Source of the DNA: CAWJLS01 sp963843755
Lineage (GTDB): Bacteria; Acidobacteriota; Thermoanaerobaculia; Multivoradales; DATKCC01
DNA: 64,000 bases
Assembly (NCBI GenBank): GCA_963843755.1
Contig: CAWJLS010000004.1
Coordinates: 1 to 64,000, forward strand
Reading direction: 5' to 3'
The translations under genes and the position numbers were made by a program. This document shows, in pieces, positions 1 to 8,167 of the stretch. Under the pieces are notes generated by a model. The model did no database searches, was not told the origin of the DNA, and saw only the letters and a program-made list of their open reading frames with translations. How positions within the stretch are numbered: position 1 is the first letter of the stretch; each line of letters begins with the position of its first letter.

Positions 1-189
1 GCCACGGTCCGCGAGAATCGTGACGCAGACGGTCTCCAGCAATCCTCGGCAGTGCGTAAATGCAATTCCTGGTTCATCCCAAATCGTACGCTCGATGACT
101 TCGACTGCAGGCCGCAGCGACGAAGAACCTGGATAGAGCTCAAAGAGCTGCCGACAACTGTGGAGCTCGAAAGGCCGGTCAGGACTCAT
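1..189 (-). CDS. Abortive-infection-like protein, N-terminal part (runs off the left edge)
   Basis: An open frame starts at an ATG that overlaps the stop of the hsdS remnant (ATGAGTCCTGA) and stays open for 63 codons to the window edge. Residues about 29-62 contain the phrase RGLLETVCVTILADRG. This resembles the segment seen in many abortive infection family proteins (a helix with LLE-x-VCKTIL). The overlapping start suggests co-transcription with the restriction locus. The protein is cut by the window, so length and domains cannot be judged. The family call rests on one short motif and is tentative. Confidence 0.45.
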   Translation of the reverse strand, partial: MSPDRPFELHSCRQLFELYPGSSSLRPAVEVIERTIWDEPGIAFTHCRGLLETVCVTILADRG

Positions 190-1606
190 TTCTGGCCTCT
201 CCATCTACCTGTACCCTCACCTCACCTGACAAAAGCTTCGGCAGGAGCAAATCGCGCATCTCCCCCAGCGTCCGTGATTCGATCATCACCTGGGCGTACA
301 GGTCGTAGAGTGGCCCGATCACTTTGTGCGCTTCGCTAAAAACCTCATGCGGCGGAACGACCACTTTCGCTTCTTGCAGATGTCCTCGCTTGATGTGACC
401 CATCGTCGTAGCTTTGCTTGACGCGACTGCCCGGAACCACGGCAAGTGCTGACGGATCCAGAGAAGGAAATACCACTGAGGGAAGCGAGATGATGTCACC
501 TTGAAGAGATGCTGGTTCAAAGCACCTCGGCCGCCGAACCACAGCTCCGCCTCCAGGGTGCCCGACCAAGAGAAGAGCAGGTCGCGGTCTCTGACGATGT
601 ACTGGTCAGGGACATCGCCATTTGCCCAGTCCGCACCTTCGGTGGACCCTTTGCGGAGCTGAGCGATCTTGATCACCGGAAGATCTCGGCCGTCCCCCTG
701 CGGCGGATACTTCTGCAAAGCCAACCCGTTCAGGAACGTGGCGATCTGCGAGATCGCCTTCACCTCCCACCCCTCCGGCACGGGGCCGATGGGGGAATCG
801 ACGAAGCGGGTGGGCAGGGCGTCGAAGACGGCCTGGGGCATGGAGGGGAAGGCGGTGGCACCTTCGGCCTTGGCCTTGACCGGCTCGAAGTCCACGAACC
901 ATGCCCGGAAGATCGCTCGCGCCAGCCGCTCCAGCGCCCGCGCCGTCCGCCGGTTTTGCTCGATCTTGTCGTCCAGCGCGCCGAGGACACTGGCGATGGC
1001 GCGTTGTTCATCCTCAGGGGGAAGCCGGAGCTTCATCGCACTGTAGCACGCGTCTGAAGCCGGCCGGTGCCGTGAGATGCTGCTGGACCACCGCCGCAAG
1101 TGGGCTGCAACATGTGGGCGAGCAACCATGTTGAGCGTAGTAAACCAGCGTGTCAGCACGAGTGGATTCCGCGAATCGGACTTCACATCCTGGTCTGTAC
1201 GCCATCGGTCTCGTGGCGATACCGATCAGGAACATCATCGAGCAAGAGCCGAGTTCCCCGGTGCGAGCAATCACGAATGTCGCCCTGGCGGTCAGGCGCG
1301 CTCCATTGGCGACCGCGGCTTCGGTCACGCGACCTCGGCAGCTGTGCAGGTCAAAAGCTCTTGATGGATTCGCGGGACAACCATGCGGAGCGTACCGCCC
1401 AAGAATCGGGGTAACTCTTCGATCGTGTACCACCGGACATCCACTCCGCTGACGGCGCCAAGTGTCGTTGACCGCCATTCGGCTGCATCGTTTTGATCCG
1501 GTCCCATCACACTCACTCGACGCCTCTCCAAATCTTCGAGAAAGCCCCCGGCTGACTGCCGACCGCAATTATCAAGCGCTCGCCCTTCTCCAAAGCACGC
1601 CTCCAA
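179..1606 (-). pseudogene. hsdS: Type I restriction specificity subunit HsdS, decayed
   Basis: HsdS supplies the two target-recognition domains of a type I restriction-modification complex. The last ~280 codons (about 1023-179) read cleanly: the central conserved helix with PPEDEQRAIASVLGALDDKI and FRAWFVDFEPV, then a second recognition domain with VIKIAQLRKGS, and a terminal helix ending LLLPKLLSGEV. The first recognition domain is spread over other frames: one carries ATFVIARTGELGS and another EWRSTTLGAVSG, so at least two frameshifts separate the 5' half from the 3' half. No single start gives a normal ~400-residue HsdS. The locus is probably non-functional for specificity unless the shifts are sequence errors. 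It lies downstream of hsdM on the same strand. Confidence 0.7.
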
Positions 1607-1700
1607 CTCCGCCTATAGGCGCGGGTACCTCTCGCGAAACAGCTCGCTCGTCCCACTGGGCAAGGCGTAGGCGATGCGGGCGAAGACCGAAATCACGCAG
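1560..1700 (-). pseudogene. Second, degenerate copy of the hsdM 3' end
   Basis: About 80 bases here (near 1571-1655) are visibly homologous to the 3' end of the intact hsdM (near 2916-2995). Both encode a form of RYPRL-AELEACFGEG, but this copy has an in-frame stop after RYPRL and is frame-disrupted on either side. It sits immediately before the hsdS remnant. This is the position expected for the original hsdM-hsdS junction. The simplest reading is that rhuM was inserted with a partial duplication of hsdM, or that two type I loci recombined. Confidence 0.6.
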
Positions 1701-1740
1701 GTCACCTCTCATTCGCATGGAGCATCGGTCAGGCACGCCA

Positions 1741-2879
1741 TCATTCTCCGGCCCTCTTCGGCTTGCGCTTCCGGGGCGTCTTCTCTGCCCTCTGCTTGCG
1801 GGCCCCAGGCGCCGATTTCGGCGTGTCGTCCGCCTCCAGCCGCTTCACCTTCTTCGACAGCCCGATCGAAATCACTGGTCGGCTGCGCGGCTTCGAGCCG
1901 GCGGCGTTCGGCCTCGAACTGCTCGAACTGGGCGTGGGCGTGCTGCTCGGCGAGCTGCGTGCGAGACCGCGCCCGCGTGGGTCAGGATGTTGCGCTCGTT
2001 GAACTGCAGGAAGGCGTCGAGCCGCTCGATCCAGTCGGCCATGTGCATCGGCTTCTTGCGCCGCGCCTGGTCCTCGGCGAAGTCGAGGTACATGGTGACG
2101 ACGCGGTTGAGCTCGGTGATCTCCTCGGCCGAGAGGTAGTTCTTGGCGACGCGGACATCGGCCTTGCGGATGGGGCCGCCGGGTGCGTTCTTCCAGGTGG
2201 TCAGGCCCATGTGCGGCTGGGAGGCATCGGCGCGGCGCTGGATGACCTCGGCGGCGGTGTGGCCATGGATGGCGAAGTGCAGCTTGTTCTGGACGGTGGC
2301 GAAGAAGGTCTGGCTGACCGGGTGGGTCGGGTCGTAGTCGATACTGGTGGCGTAGATGTCCGTGATCTTCTGGTAGAACATCCGCTCCGAGGCGCGGATG
2401 TCGCGGATGCGCTCGAGCAGCTCGTCGAAGTAGTCGGCGCCCAGTGTGCGGCCTTCCTTGAGGCGCTCGTCGTCCAGCGTGAAGCCTTTGACCAGCAGCT
2501 CGGACAGGCGCGCGGAGGCCCACTGGCGAAACGCGGTGCCACGGGCGGAGCGGACGCGGTAGCCGACGGCGAGGATGGCGTCGAGGTTGTAGTGATCGAT
2601 GGCGCGCGAGACCTGGCGAGTGCCCTCGGTCTGAACTATTCGGAAACTCCGAAGAGTTGCCTCGGGGTCGAGCTCCCGGTCGGTGTAAATGTTGGCCAGA
2701 TGCTCGCTGACGGTGGGAACCGAGACCTGGAACAGCTCGGCGATGAGGCGTTGGGACAGCCAGACCGTGCGCCCTTCGAGGCGGACCTGGAGGCGGGTGG
2801 CGCCGTCCCGGTAGATCAGGAGCTGGCCGGCCGGCCCTTCTGGTTGCGCCGGCTTCGGCGGGTTCGGCCTATCCGGCAT
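1741..2879 (-). pseudogene. rhuM: RhuM-family protein with 3' frameshifts
   Basis: The frame from 2879 encodes a RhuM-type protein (virulence RhuM family, often found between hsdM and hsdS; molecular role uncertain). It has an N-terminal helix-turn-helix-like stretch (VWLSQRLIAELFQVSVPTVSEHL), the conserved RQVSRAIDHYNLDAILAVGYRV and FRQWASARL, and a middle block KNYLSAEEITELNRVV. After NILTHAGAVS the frame slips. A +1 frame continues with TQLAEQHAHAQFEQFEAERR and DFDRAV, and another shift returns a Lys-rich tail KKVKRLEADD that ends at 1741. As it stands the main frame stops at 1872 with an aberrant Arg-rich tail. The start overlaps the end of hsdM by 11 bases, so the two were co-transcribed. 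Confidence 0.75.
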
Positions 2880-4551
2880 CGTCCACGCCTTTCAACTGCT
2901 CGCGAACCACGGCCATCAAGCGTTCGCCCTCCCCGAAGCAGGCCTCCAGCTCCGCCAGCAGGCGCGGGTACTTCTCCGCGAACGGCTCGCCGTCGTCTTC
3001 CTGCTCCTCGGCGCCGACGTAGCGTCCGGGTGTGAGCACGAACCCGTGCTTGCCGATGCCTTCAATCGTCTCGGCCTTGCAGAAGCCGGGGACGTCGCGG
3101 TAGGCCCACTCTCCGTGCTCCTCCGCGTCCCACCAGTCGGGAGCGGGCTCGTCGCGCCACTGGCGGAAGGCGTAGACGATGCGGCCGATGTCGGAGTCGG
3201 GCATTGGGTCGCCCATTCCGTCTTCCTCTAGCGTCTCGCCGTCATCGCCGCCGGTCAGCACGCGGAGCGTCCGGGTCTGCAGGGTGCCGAGCTTGCGCGC
3301 GTCGATGAACAGCGTCTTGCCTTGGCGGTCACGTCCGCCGTTCTTGAGGTTCTTGCCCGTCTTGTCGCGGGTGAGGAACCAGAGGCAGGCAGGGATGCCT
3401 GTGGTGAGGAAGAGCTGGGCCGGCAGCGCGACGATGCAGTCCACCAGGTCGGCCTCGACGATGCGCTGGCGAATCTCGCCCTCGCCGCCCGACTGGGTGG
3501 AGAGCGAGCCGTTGGCCATGACGAAGCCGGCGACCCCGCCGCCGTGGCCGTTCGGGGGTGCGAGGTGATGGATGAAGTGCTGGATCCAGGCGTAGTTTGC
3601 GTTGCCGGTGGGCGGCGTGCCGTAGCGCCAGCGCACGTCGTCGGCCAGCAGCTTGCCCGACCAATCCGAGATGTTGAACGGCGGATTGGCGAGGATGTAG
3701 TCGGCCTTGAGGTCCGGGTGCAGGTTGCGCAGGAAGCTGTCGGCGGGCTGGCTGCCGAGGTTGGCCTCGATGCCGCGGATGGCGAGGTTCATGTGCGCCA
3801 AGCGCCAGGTGGTGGGGTTGGACTCCTGGCCGAAGATGGAGATGTCGGTGGTCTGCCCGCCGTGGGCCTCGACGAAGCGTTCGGACTGCACGAACATGCC
3901 CGCCGAGCCGCAGCAGGGGTCGTAGACGCGACCCTCGTAGGGTTCGAGCATCTCGACCAGCAAGCGCACGATGCAGCGCGGCGTGAAGAACTCGCCGCCG
4001 AGCTTGCCCTCGGCCTGGGCGAACTTGCCGAGAAAGTACTCGTAGACGCGGCCGAGTGCGTCGCGTGCCTTGGCGCGGTCGTCCTTGAAGCCGATGTCGG
4101 CGATCAGGTCGATCAGCCCCTTCATCTTCTCGGGCGCGATGCCACGGCGGGCATAGTCGCGCGGCAGCTTGCCCTTGAGGTTCGGGTTGTCGCGCTCGAC
4201 CGCGAGGATGGCGTCGTCGATCAGTGTGGCGATGTCCGCGCGCGCGGCCTGATTCTGGAGGTTCTGCCAGCGCGCCTCAGGCGGCACCCAGAACACCCGC
4301 TCGGCGGTGTATTCGTCGCGGTTCTCGAGCAGGCTTTCGAGCTGCGGGCCGGTGATGCCGTCGGCCTTCAGCTCCTCCTGGAGCTCGTCGCGCCGGGCCT
4401 CGAAGGAGTCGGAGATGTACTTCAGGAAGAGCAGCCCGAGGACGACGTGCTTGTACTCGGCCGCGTCGACCTGGCCGCGGAGCGCGTCGGCCGACTTCCA
4501 GAGGGTGTCGGCGTAGTCGAGGTCGGTGTTCTTCGTGTCAGTGGTCGCCAT
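2869..4551 (-). CDS. hsdM: Type I restriction-modification DNA methyltransferase subunit HsdM
   Basis: 560 residues, full length for HsdM. The N-terminal helical domain (residues 1-140) carries the typical YADTLWKSADALRG and YKHVVLGLLFLKYISDSFE. The adenine-N6 methyltransferase domain follows, with AdoMet motif I DPCCGSAGMF at 211-220 and the catalytic NPPF at 289-292. A later conserved phrase is ALPAQLFLTTGIPACLWFL. It would methylate adenine within a site chosen by HsdS and would normally pair with HsdR, which is not in this window. Because the downstream hsdS is broken, the enzyme may lack its specificity partner. It is the first gene of the minus-strand block hsdM-rhuM-hsdS-abi-like. Confidence 0.95.
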   Translation of the reverse strand: MATTDTKNTDLDYADTLWKSADALRGQVDAAEYKHVVLGLLFLKYISDSFEARRDELQEELKADGITGPQLESLLENRDEYTAERVFWVPPEARWQNLQNQAARADIATLIDDAILAVERDNPNLKGKLPRDYARRGIAPEKMKGLIDLIADIGFKDDRAKARDALGRVYEYFLGKFAQAEGKLGGEFFTPRCIVRLLVEMLEPYEGRVYDPCCGSAGMFVQSERFVEAHGGQTTDISIFGQESNPTTWRLAHMNLAIRGIEANLGSQPADSFLRNLHPDLKADYILANPPFNISDWSGKLLADDVRWRYGTPPTGNANYAWIQHFIHHLAPPNGHGGGVAGFVMANGSLSTQSGGEGEIRQRIVEADLVDCIVALPAQLFLTTGIPACLWFLTRDKTGKNLKNGGRDRQGKTLFIDARKLGTLQTRTLRVLTGGDDGETLEEDGMGDPMPDSDIGRIVYAFRQWRDEPAPDWWDAEEHGEWAYRDVPGFCKAETIEGIGKHGFVLTPGRYVGAEEQEDDGEPFAEKYPRLLAELEACFGEGERLMAVVREQLKGVDDAG

Positions 4552-4761
4552 CAGGACTCCAGCTCAGTTTCGGTCGTGGCGCCGCATCCGGCGGACTCTC
4601 TTGCCGCTGTTCGGGAGGCCTGACGGGGTTGAAGCTTACCGCCGCCGCCCTCGACATCCCAGACGCGGATGCAACGGACGGCCTCTGCCCGGCAACGCGT
4701 CGACCGCTTTGCGGAGACAGCCCGTGGCGACCGGTGGAGCGCCGTCGGGCGGCGACGCTCC

Positions 4762-5055
4762 TCAGGGAATGAACCTCCTCGCTTCCGGACGCGCTGCTCG
4801 ATGGTAGCCCATGACAGCATCCTTGTGGATCTCGCAAACGAAGCCAGACTCTTGGCCATCATGGGTGCCGAGGATCGAATGATCCCTGACGCAGTCAGCA
4901 AGGTTGAACGCTCTTCGCAGGGCCTCAGCGGGCAAGAAGCAATCAAAGTGGACCCACTCTCCACAATTCTGCGACCAAGCGGCCCCACGAAATCTCTCGT
5001 TGAAGCCAGCGTTGGCGATGGCCCGCTCCAGTGCGATCAGATGCTCACAGGTCAT
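4762..5055 (-). CDS. Small conserved hypothetical protein (CEH...ADC...CEIH)
   Basis: 97 residues starting MTCEHL. The ATG overlaps the stop of the upstream XRE gene (ATGA), a start chosen because translation would be coupled. A longer open frame runs upstream, but its N-terminal part is Gly/Arg-rich shadow sequence. The protein is rich in spaced Cys, His and Trp: CEHL at 3-6, a CGEWVHFDCF block in the middle, LADCVRDHS, and FVCEIHKDAVMGYH near the end. That spacing could bind a metal, but no named family was recognised. It stands between an XRE regulator and hsdM on the same strand. Confidence 0.6.
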   Translation of the reverse strand: MTCEHLIALERAIANAGFNERFRGAAWSQNCGEWVHFDCFLPAEALRRAFNLADCVRDHSILGTHDGQESGFVCEIHKDAVMGYHRAARPEARRFIP

Positions 5056-5354
5056 CTCGCGTCCCCACAACGTCGTTGCTCGACTTTCGGTCCCGGACGA
5101 CCTCCGCTCTCTGCGCCATCTGGGCGCGGGCTCCTCGAATCGAGCCAGGCCGCCTCCGCCGCACTCACCACCCGGACCACCTCCCGATCCTCGTCCACGA
5201 GCCGCACCGGGAGCACCGCCCCCGCCGCCCGGGCGAGCTTCGCCATGGTCTTCAGGGTGTAGTTGGTCGAGCCGTTGAGGACCTTGGACACGAACGCCGG
5301 TGAGACGCCGGCTGCCTCGGCCAGCTCGGTCCGGTTGATCCCGGCGCGCTCCAT
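5052..5354 (-). CDS. XRE-family helix-turn-helix regulator (truncated paralogue)
   Basis: 100 residues. The XRE helix-turn-helix occupies residues 1-60 (RAGINRTELAEAAGVSPAFV, then KVLNGSTNYTLKTMAKLARA), followed by a short region that diverges from the second copy. It is nearly identical in this block to the gene at 6077-6490. That gene has about 28 further N-terminal residues. Here the same upstream sequence (VGFEEDLHRL) can be read in frame, but a TAG lies 12 codons before it and there is no good start, so the copy looks 5'-clipped and I start at the internal ATG. It is ATGA-coupled to the Cys-rich small gene downstream. No toxin partner is adjacent. Confidence 0.7.
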   Translation of the reverse strand: MERAGINRTELAEAAGVSPAFVSKVLNGSTNYTLKTMAKLARAAGAVLPVRLVDEDREVVRVVSAAEAAWLDSRSPRPDGAESGGRPGPKVEQRRCGDAR

Positions 5355-5495
5355 CAGCCGGTGGAGGTCTTCCTCGAAGCCGACCCGCGCCAGGATCGTC
5401 CTTGTCGTCGGGGGCTAAGCGTAGTGGGCTGGCGACCGGGGGCGTCTTCTCCAAGCCTCACCACCACCATTTACGTCCCATTTGGGACTGCGGCG

Positions 5496-6080
5496 TCAGT
5501 GCGCCAGGCCGTCCATGGAAAAGTAGGCCCTGTACTCCGGCGGGCTGACCCCGCCGCGCAGAACCGGCTCCGGATAGGCTTCGAAGTTCACATAGATCCT
5601 CCTGTCACTCCGGAGGAATCTTCGCGGCACGCTGAAGAGAACCGTTCGCCCCGATGGAAGGAACGAGATGCCGTAGTGGTCACCGAAGGCATGGAGGCCT
5701 TGGAATGAGACGAATAGCACGGCGGCCTCAGCTCCGTCGGCCAGAGCCAGCATCTTCTTGTCCGGACCGATCTGGACGAGCTCGGCTGGCTGGGTAAAGT
5801 TCATGCTCTGTGTGGCGAACGAGATCGTAAACGGAGAGCCGTTGTGTAGCGCGAGCCAGTAGTCGTGGCCGGGACGGGCGGAGTTGTGCGCTTCACCGAA
5901 CTCGGCAATCCGCTGCTGAGACAGGTCGACCCCTGCCCCCTGATGGTCGAACGTGATTTGGACTCCGTCGAGGTTCGGTGGAGGCGGAGGCTCGGACGGG
6001 ACCGTGGCGCACCTGAGGAGCACTACGGCCAGCGGTACAAGGAGGACGACAAGGCGCTTGCGCCCCTGGGTGAGAATCAT
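5496..6080 (-). CDS. Putative exported protein with a lipoprotein-like N-terminus
   Basis: 194 residues. The first ~25 are a signal-like stretch (positively charged RKR, then LVVLLVPLAVVLLRC). The Cys sits where a lipobox Cys would be, but the preceding LR is not a good lipobox, so lipidation is uncertain. After a Pro-rich linker the rest is beta-rich with no family I recognise (phrases such as YWLALHNGSPFTISFATQS and YFSMDG). Its ATG overlaps the stop of the upstream XRE antitoxin-like gene (ATGA), so the two are translationally coupled. An exported protein coupled to a toxin-antitoxin-like pair is unusual. Confidence 0.65.
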   Translation of the reverse strand: MILTQGRKRLVVLLVPLAVVLLRCATVPSEPPPPPNLDGVQITFDHQGAGVDLSQQRIAEFGEAHNSARPGHDYWLALHNGSPFTISFATQSMNFTQPAELVQIGPDKKMLALADGAEAAVLFVSFQGLHAFGDHYGISFLPSGRTVLFSVPRRFLRSDRRIYVNFEAYPEPVLRGGVSPPEYRAYFSMDGLAH

Positions 6081-6490
6081 CGGTGGCTCCCGACCAGCTC
6101 AACACGGCCCGCTTGACCAACACCTTCGGGCCTCTGGGCGTCCTCGACGGGAACCTCTCTAGAGTGTGTGGCCGAAGTCAGCCCACGATCATCCAACCAA
6201 GCCGCCTCCTCCGGGCGCACCACTCGCACGACCTCCCGGTCCTCGTCGACCAGCCGCACCTGAAGCACCGCCCCGACTGCCCGGGCAAGCTTGGCCATGG
6301 TCTTGAGGGTGTAGTTGTTGGAGCCGTTGAGCACCTTGGACACGAATGCCGGCGAGACGCCGGCTGCCTCGGCCAGCTCGGCTCGGTTGATGCCGGCGCG
6401 CTCCATCAGCCGGTGGAGATCCTCCTCGAACCCGACCCGCGCCACGTCGATCCAGAACTCCAACGGCTCCTGCTGTGAATCGGCTGCCAT
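6077..6490 (-). CDS. XRE-family antitoxin-like regulator
   Basis: 137 residues. The start ATG has a strong GGAGGT upstream. Residues 28-95 form the XRE DNA-binding domain (RAGINRAELAEAAGVSPAFV, YTLKTMAKLARAVGAV). The toxin-like gene lies 27 bases upstream on the same strand, which is the toxin-first order of HigBA modules. The product is inferred to neutralise that toxin and repress the operon. The domain is duplicated at 5052-5354. The C-terminal ~35 residues differ between the copies and end in the coupled overlap with the next gene. Confidence 0.8.
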   Translation of the reverse strand: MAADSQQEPLEFWIDVARVGFEEDLHRLMERAGINRAELAEAAGVSPAFVSKVLNGSNNYTLKTMAKLARAVGAVLQVRLVDEDREVVRVVRPEEAAWLDDRGLTSATHSREVPVEDAQRPEGVGQAGRVELVGSHR

Positions 6491-6517
6491 GTCTTCGACC
6501 TCCGTTGAGCGCCTCGA

Positions 6518-6910
6518 TCAGGGAGCGACAATCTCGACCGCGCCGCGAGCCTTGGCGCGGAAGTAGCGCGCCTTCCAGACCACGGCCCGGTCGATCTCCT
6601 CCGGCACGGCCTCGCGCTTCCAGACCGCGTGGGTGCAGATCACCATCCTCCCGGTCTCGTAGAAGTAGAACACCCGGAGCTTGGGGCCCTTCTTCGGGCC
6701 CTGCCGGAGCTCAAAGATCCCGTCGCGGAGCGGCTTGGACTTCCGCGGGTCGTGGGGCGGGCCGTCGCGCGCGGTGTGATGGAGGAGTGCTCGCATCTTC
6801 CGGGCGTGGCGGTCCGGATCCTCGACCAACTGGTCCCAGACGGTCCGGCCTCTCCGGTCCGCGATCGCCACCACGTCCCAGACCACTCGCTTGATCCAGA
6901 CCAGCCGCAT
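6518..6910 (-). CDS. RelE/HigB-like toxin (phage Gp49-type)
   Basis: About 130 residues. The fold family is suggested by RLVWIKRVVWDVV at the start and the core block SKPLRDGIFELRQGPKKGP, then LRVFYFYETGRMVICTHAVWK. This is the standard pattern of Gp49/HigB mRNA-cleaving toxins, in which a basic beta-sheet core binds the ribosome. It is followed 27 bases later by an XRE antitoxin. The start is uncertain: ATG at 6910 is used here, and a TTG at 6937 would add nine residues. The upstream sequence contains GTTGAC and an inverted repeat, so the promoter may overlap the N-terminus. Confidence 0.8.
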   Translation of the reverse strand: MRLVWIKRVVWDVVAIADRRGRTVWDQLVEDPDRHARKMRALLHHTARDGPPHDPRKSKPLRDGIFELRQGPKKGPKLRVFYFYETGRMVICTHAVWKREAVPEEIDRAVVWKARYFRAKARGAVEIVAP

Positions 6911-6911
6911 G

Positions 6912-6927
6912 TTAACTCTTGGGTTAA
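6912..6927. promoter_or_regulatory. Inverted repeat TTAAC-N6-GTTAA at the toxin start
   Basis: A symmetric pair of half-sites lies directly upstream of the toxin ATG and 5 bases downstream of a GTTGAC -35-like element. An AT-rich palindrome in otherwise ~70% GC DNA at this position fits an operator for the XRE antitoxin. This is inference from position and symmetry only. Confidence 0.4.
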
Positions 6928-6941
6928 TCGCCGTCAACGTC

Positions 6942-7688
6942 CTAGGCCCCGGCGCCCCGGTCTCGAATCTCCTGCTCCTGGCGGGCGGCAGCGGCTGTCA
7001 CCTGGGCGCCCTCCACGAGGAACTCCCCCAGGGACGCGCCGGCTTCGATCTCGTCGCGGAGCCAGACCGGGATGAAGCCGGTGCCGGCCCAGGTCAGCTT
7101 CGGCTCGTCAGGATGTCGGTACTTCGGCTTGCGACGTCGCCGGGGCGGTTGAGGTGGTGCTGCCGAGGAGAGGATGTACCGGCCTTTGCGGATCGAGGCG
7201 TAGCGCGGGGCGTCACCGAGGACGAGGAAGTCCTCGACGCGAAGGCCGAGCAGGTCCGCCGCTGCCTCCATCCTCCGGGAGAAGTCGACGTCCTCAGGGC
7301 TCGGCCGCGGGTCTCCGGACGGGTGCGCATGGAAGAGGATCAGCTTGGCCGCGTGGGCCAGGATCGCGGACACCAGGAGAGGACGCGGTCCCACCTTGCA
7401 GCTCGCGATGGTTCCCCGGAAGGGGATGGTGTGGCCGATCGGCCGACCCCGGACCGTGAGGAAGAGGGCGCCGAGGATTTCGAAGGGCTCGGCCTCGAGG
7501 AGCCGGTGCAGGTAGGGCACGGCGTCGGCGGTTCGTTCGAGCGCGGGGGCGCCGCTGTAGGGCAGGTCGGGCTCGTGCCTGACGAGGGCGAGTGAGAACT
7601 GGGAGTAGGTGCGGCCGTCCTGGAATGGGACGACCGCGCCGGTGGATGCCGGGGAGGTGAGGGACGAGCCCGGGGTTGACGGCGCCAT
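6942..7688 (-). CDS. RadC/JAB-domain protein with H-NS-like C-terminal DNA-binding tail (copy 1)
   Basis: 248 residues. Residues 60-160 match the RadC/JAB metalloprotease fold: FRGTIASCKVGPRPLLVSAI, then the metal motif HAHPSGDPRPSPED near residue 120. After a Pro/Arg-rich linker, residues ~197-235 read KYRHPDEPKLTWAGTGFIP followed by VWL and a GASLGEFLV helix. This is the H-NS-family C-terminal domain pattern (YRxP...TWxGxGxxPxWL). I know RadC proteins from mobile elements, but a RadC-H-NS fusion is not one I can name. The start overlaps the stop of the upstream gene by one base. A paralogue lies at 14867-15700. Confidence 0.85.
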   Translation of the reverse strand: MAPSTPGSSLTSPASTGAVVPFQDGRTYSQFSLALVRHEPDLPYSGAPALERTADAVPYLHRLLEAEPFEILGALFLTVRGRPIGHTIPFRGTIASCKVGPRPLLVSAILAHAAKLILFHAHPSGDPRPSPEDVDFSRRMEAAADLLGLRVEDFLVLGDAPRYASIRKGRYILSSAAPPQPPRRRRKPKYRHPDEPKLTWAGTGFIPVWLRDEIEAGASLGEFLVEGAQVTAAAARQEQEIRDRGAGA

Positions 7689-8167
7689 CAGCAGTCACCC
7701 GGGAGGTTCGTGTCGCCCAGCAGGTTGGCGGCCTGTTCAGCTTCGCCCAGGCCCCGGCGGATGTCGAGGACGAGGTGGGCGAGCCGGCTCGCCCATTCGG
7801 TGGCACTTGCTGAGAGGGCTTCGGCGACCGTATCGAGCTCGGAGCCGATGCGCTCGTCGGCAACCTCCTCGAGATAGCCCACAAGGTGGTCCAAGTCGTC
7901 GCAGGCGGCCAGGACCTCGCCGTAGGTCAGCGGCAGGGTACTTCTCGGTCCCCAGGCGCCGGCTTCGTTGAGGACATCCACGAGGGCGTCTCCAGCGAGC
8001 CGGAAGGCCTCGGCGATCACGGTGCTCGGGAACCGTTGAAGGTACGTCTCCCGGAAGGCCTGCTGGCGCGGTGGCGTCTCCCGACGGGGAACGGGAGGGC
8101 TCGTGGCCCCGACCCGGGGTGAGTGGGTGGACTGCGGCTGCGGGTTAGACTGCGCTTGGCTGCTCAT
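7688..8167 (-). CDS. Conserved hypothetical partner of the RadC-H-NS protein (copy 1)
   Basis: 159 residues, all-helical in appearance after a disordered Pro/Ser N-terminus (~45 residues). Conserved with the paralogue at 14381-14860: RQQAFRETYLQRF, FRLAGDALVDVLNEAGAWGP, DDLDHLVGYLEEVADE. The ATG is preceded by an AAGAGG ribosome site. The stop overlaps the RadC-H-NS start (TGATG), so the two proteins are made together. Duplication of the pair as a unit argues for a joint function. No family was recognised. Confidence 0.7.
   Translation of the reverse strand: MSSQAQSNPQPQSTHSPRVGATSPPVPRRETPPRQQAFRETYLQRFPSTVIAEAFRLAGDALVDVLNEAGAWGPRSTLPLTYGEVLAACDDLDHLVGYLEEVADERIGSELDTVAEALSASATEWASRLAHLVLDIRRGLGEAEQAANLLGDTNLPGDC

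Noticed and set aside
3322..4623. 433-codon plus-strand open frame
   Set aside because: Lies antisense to hsdM, whose motifs are unmistakable; composition is that of a shadow frame.
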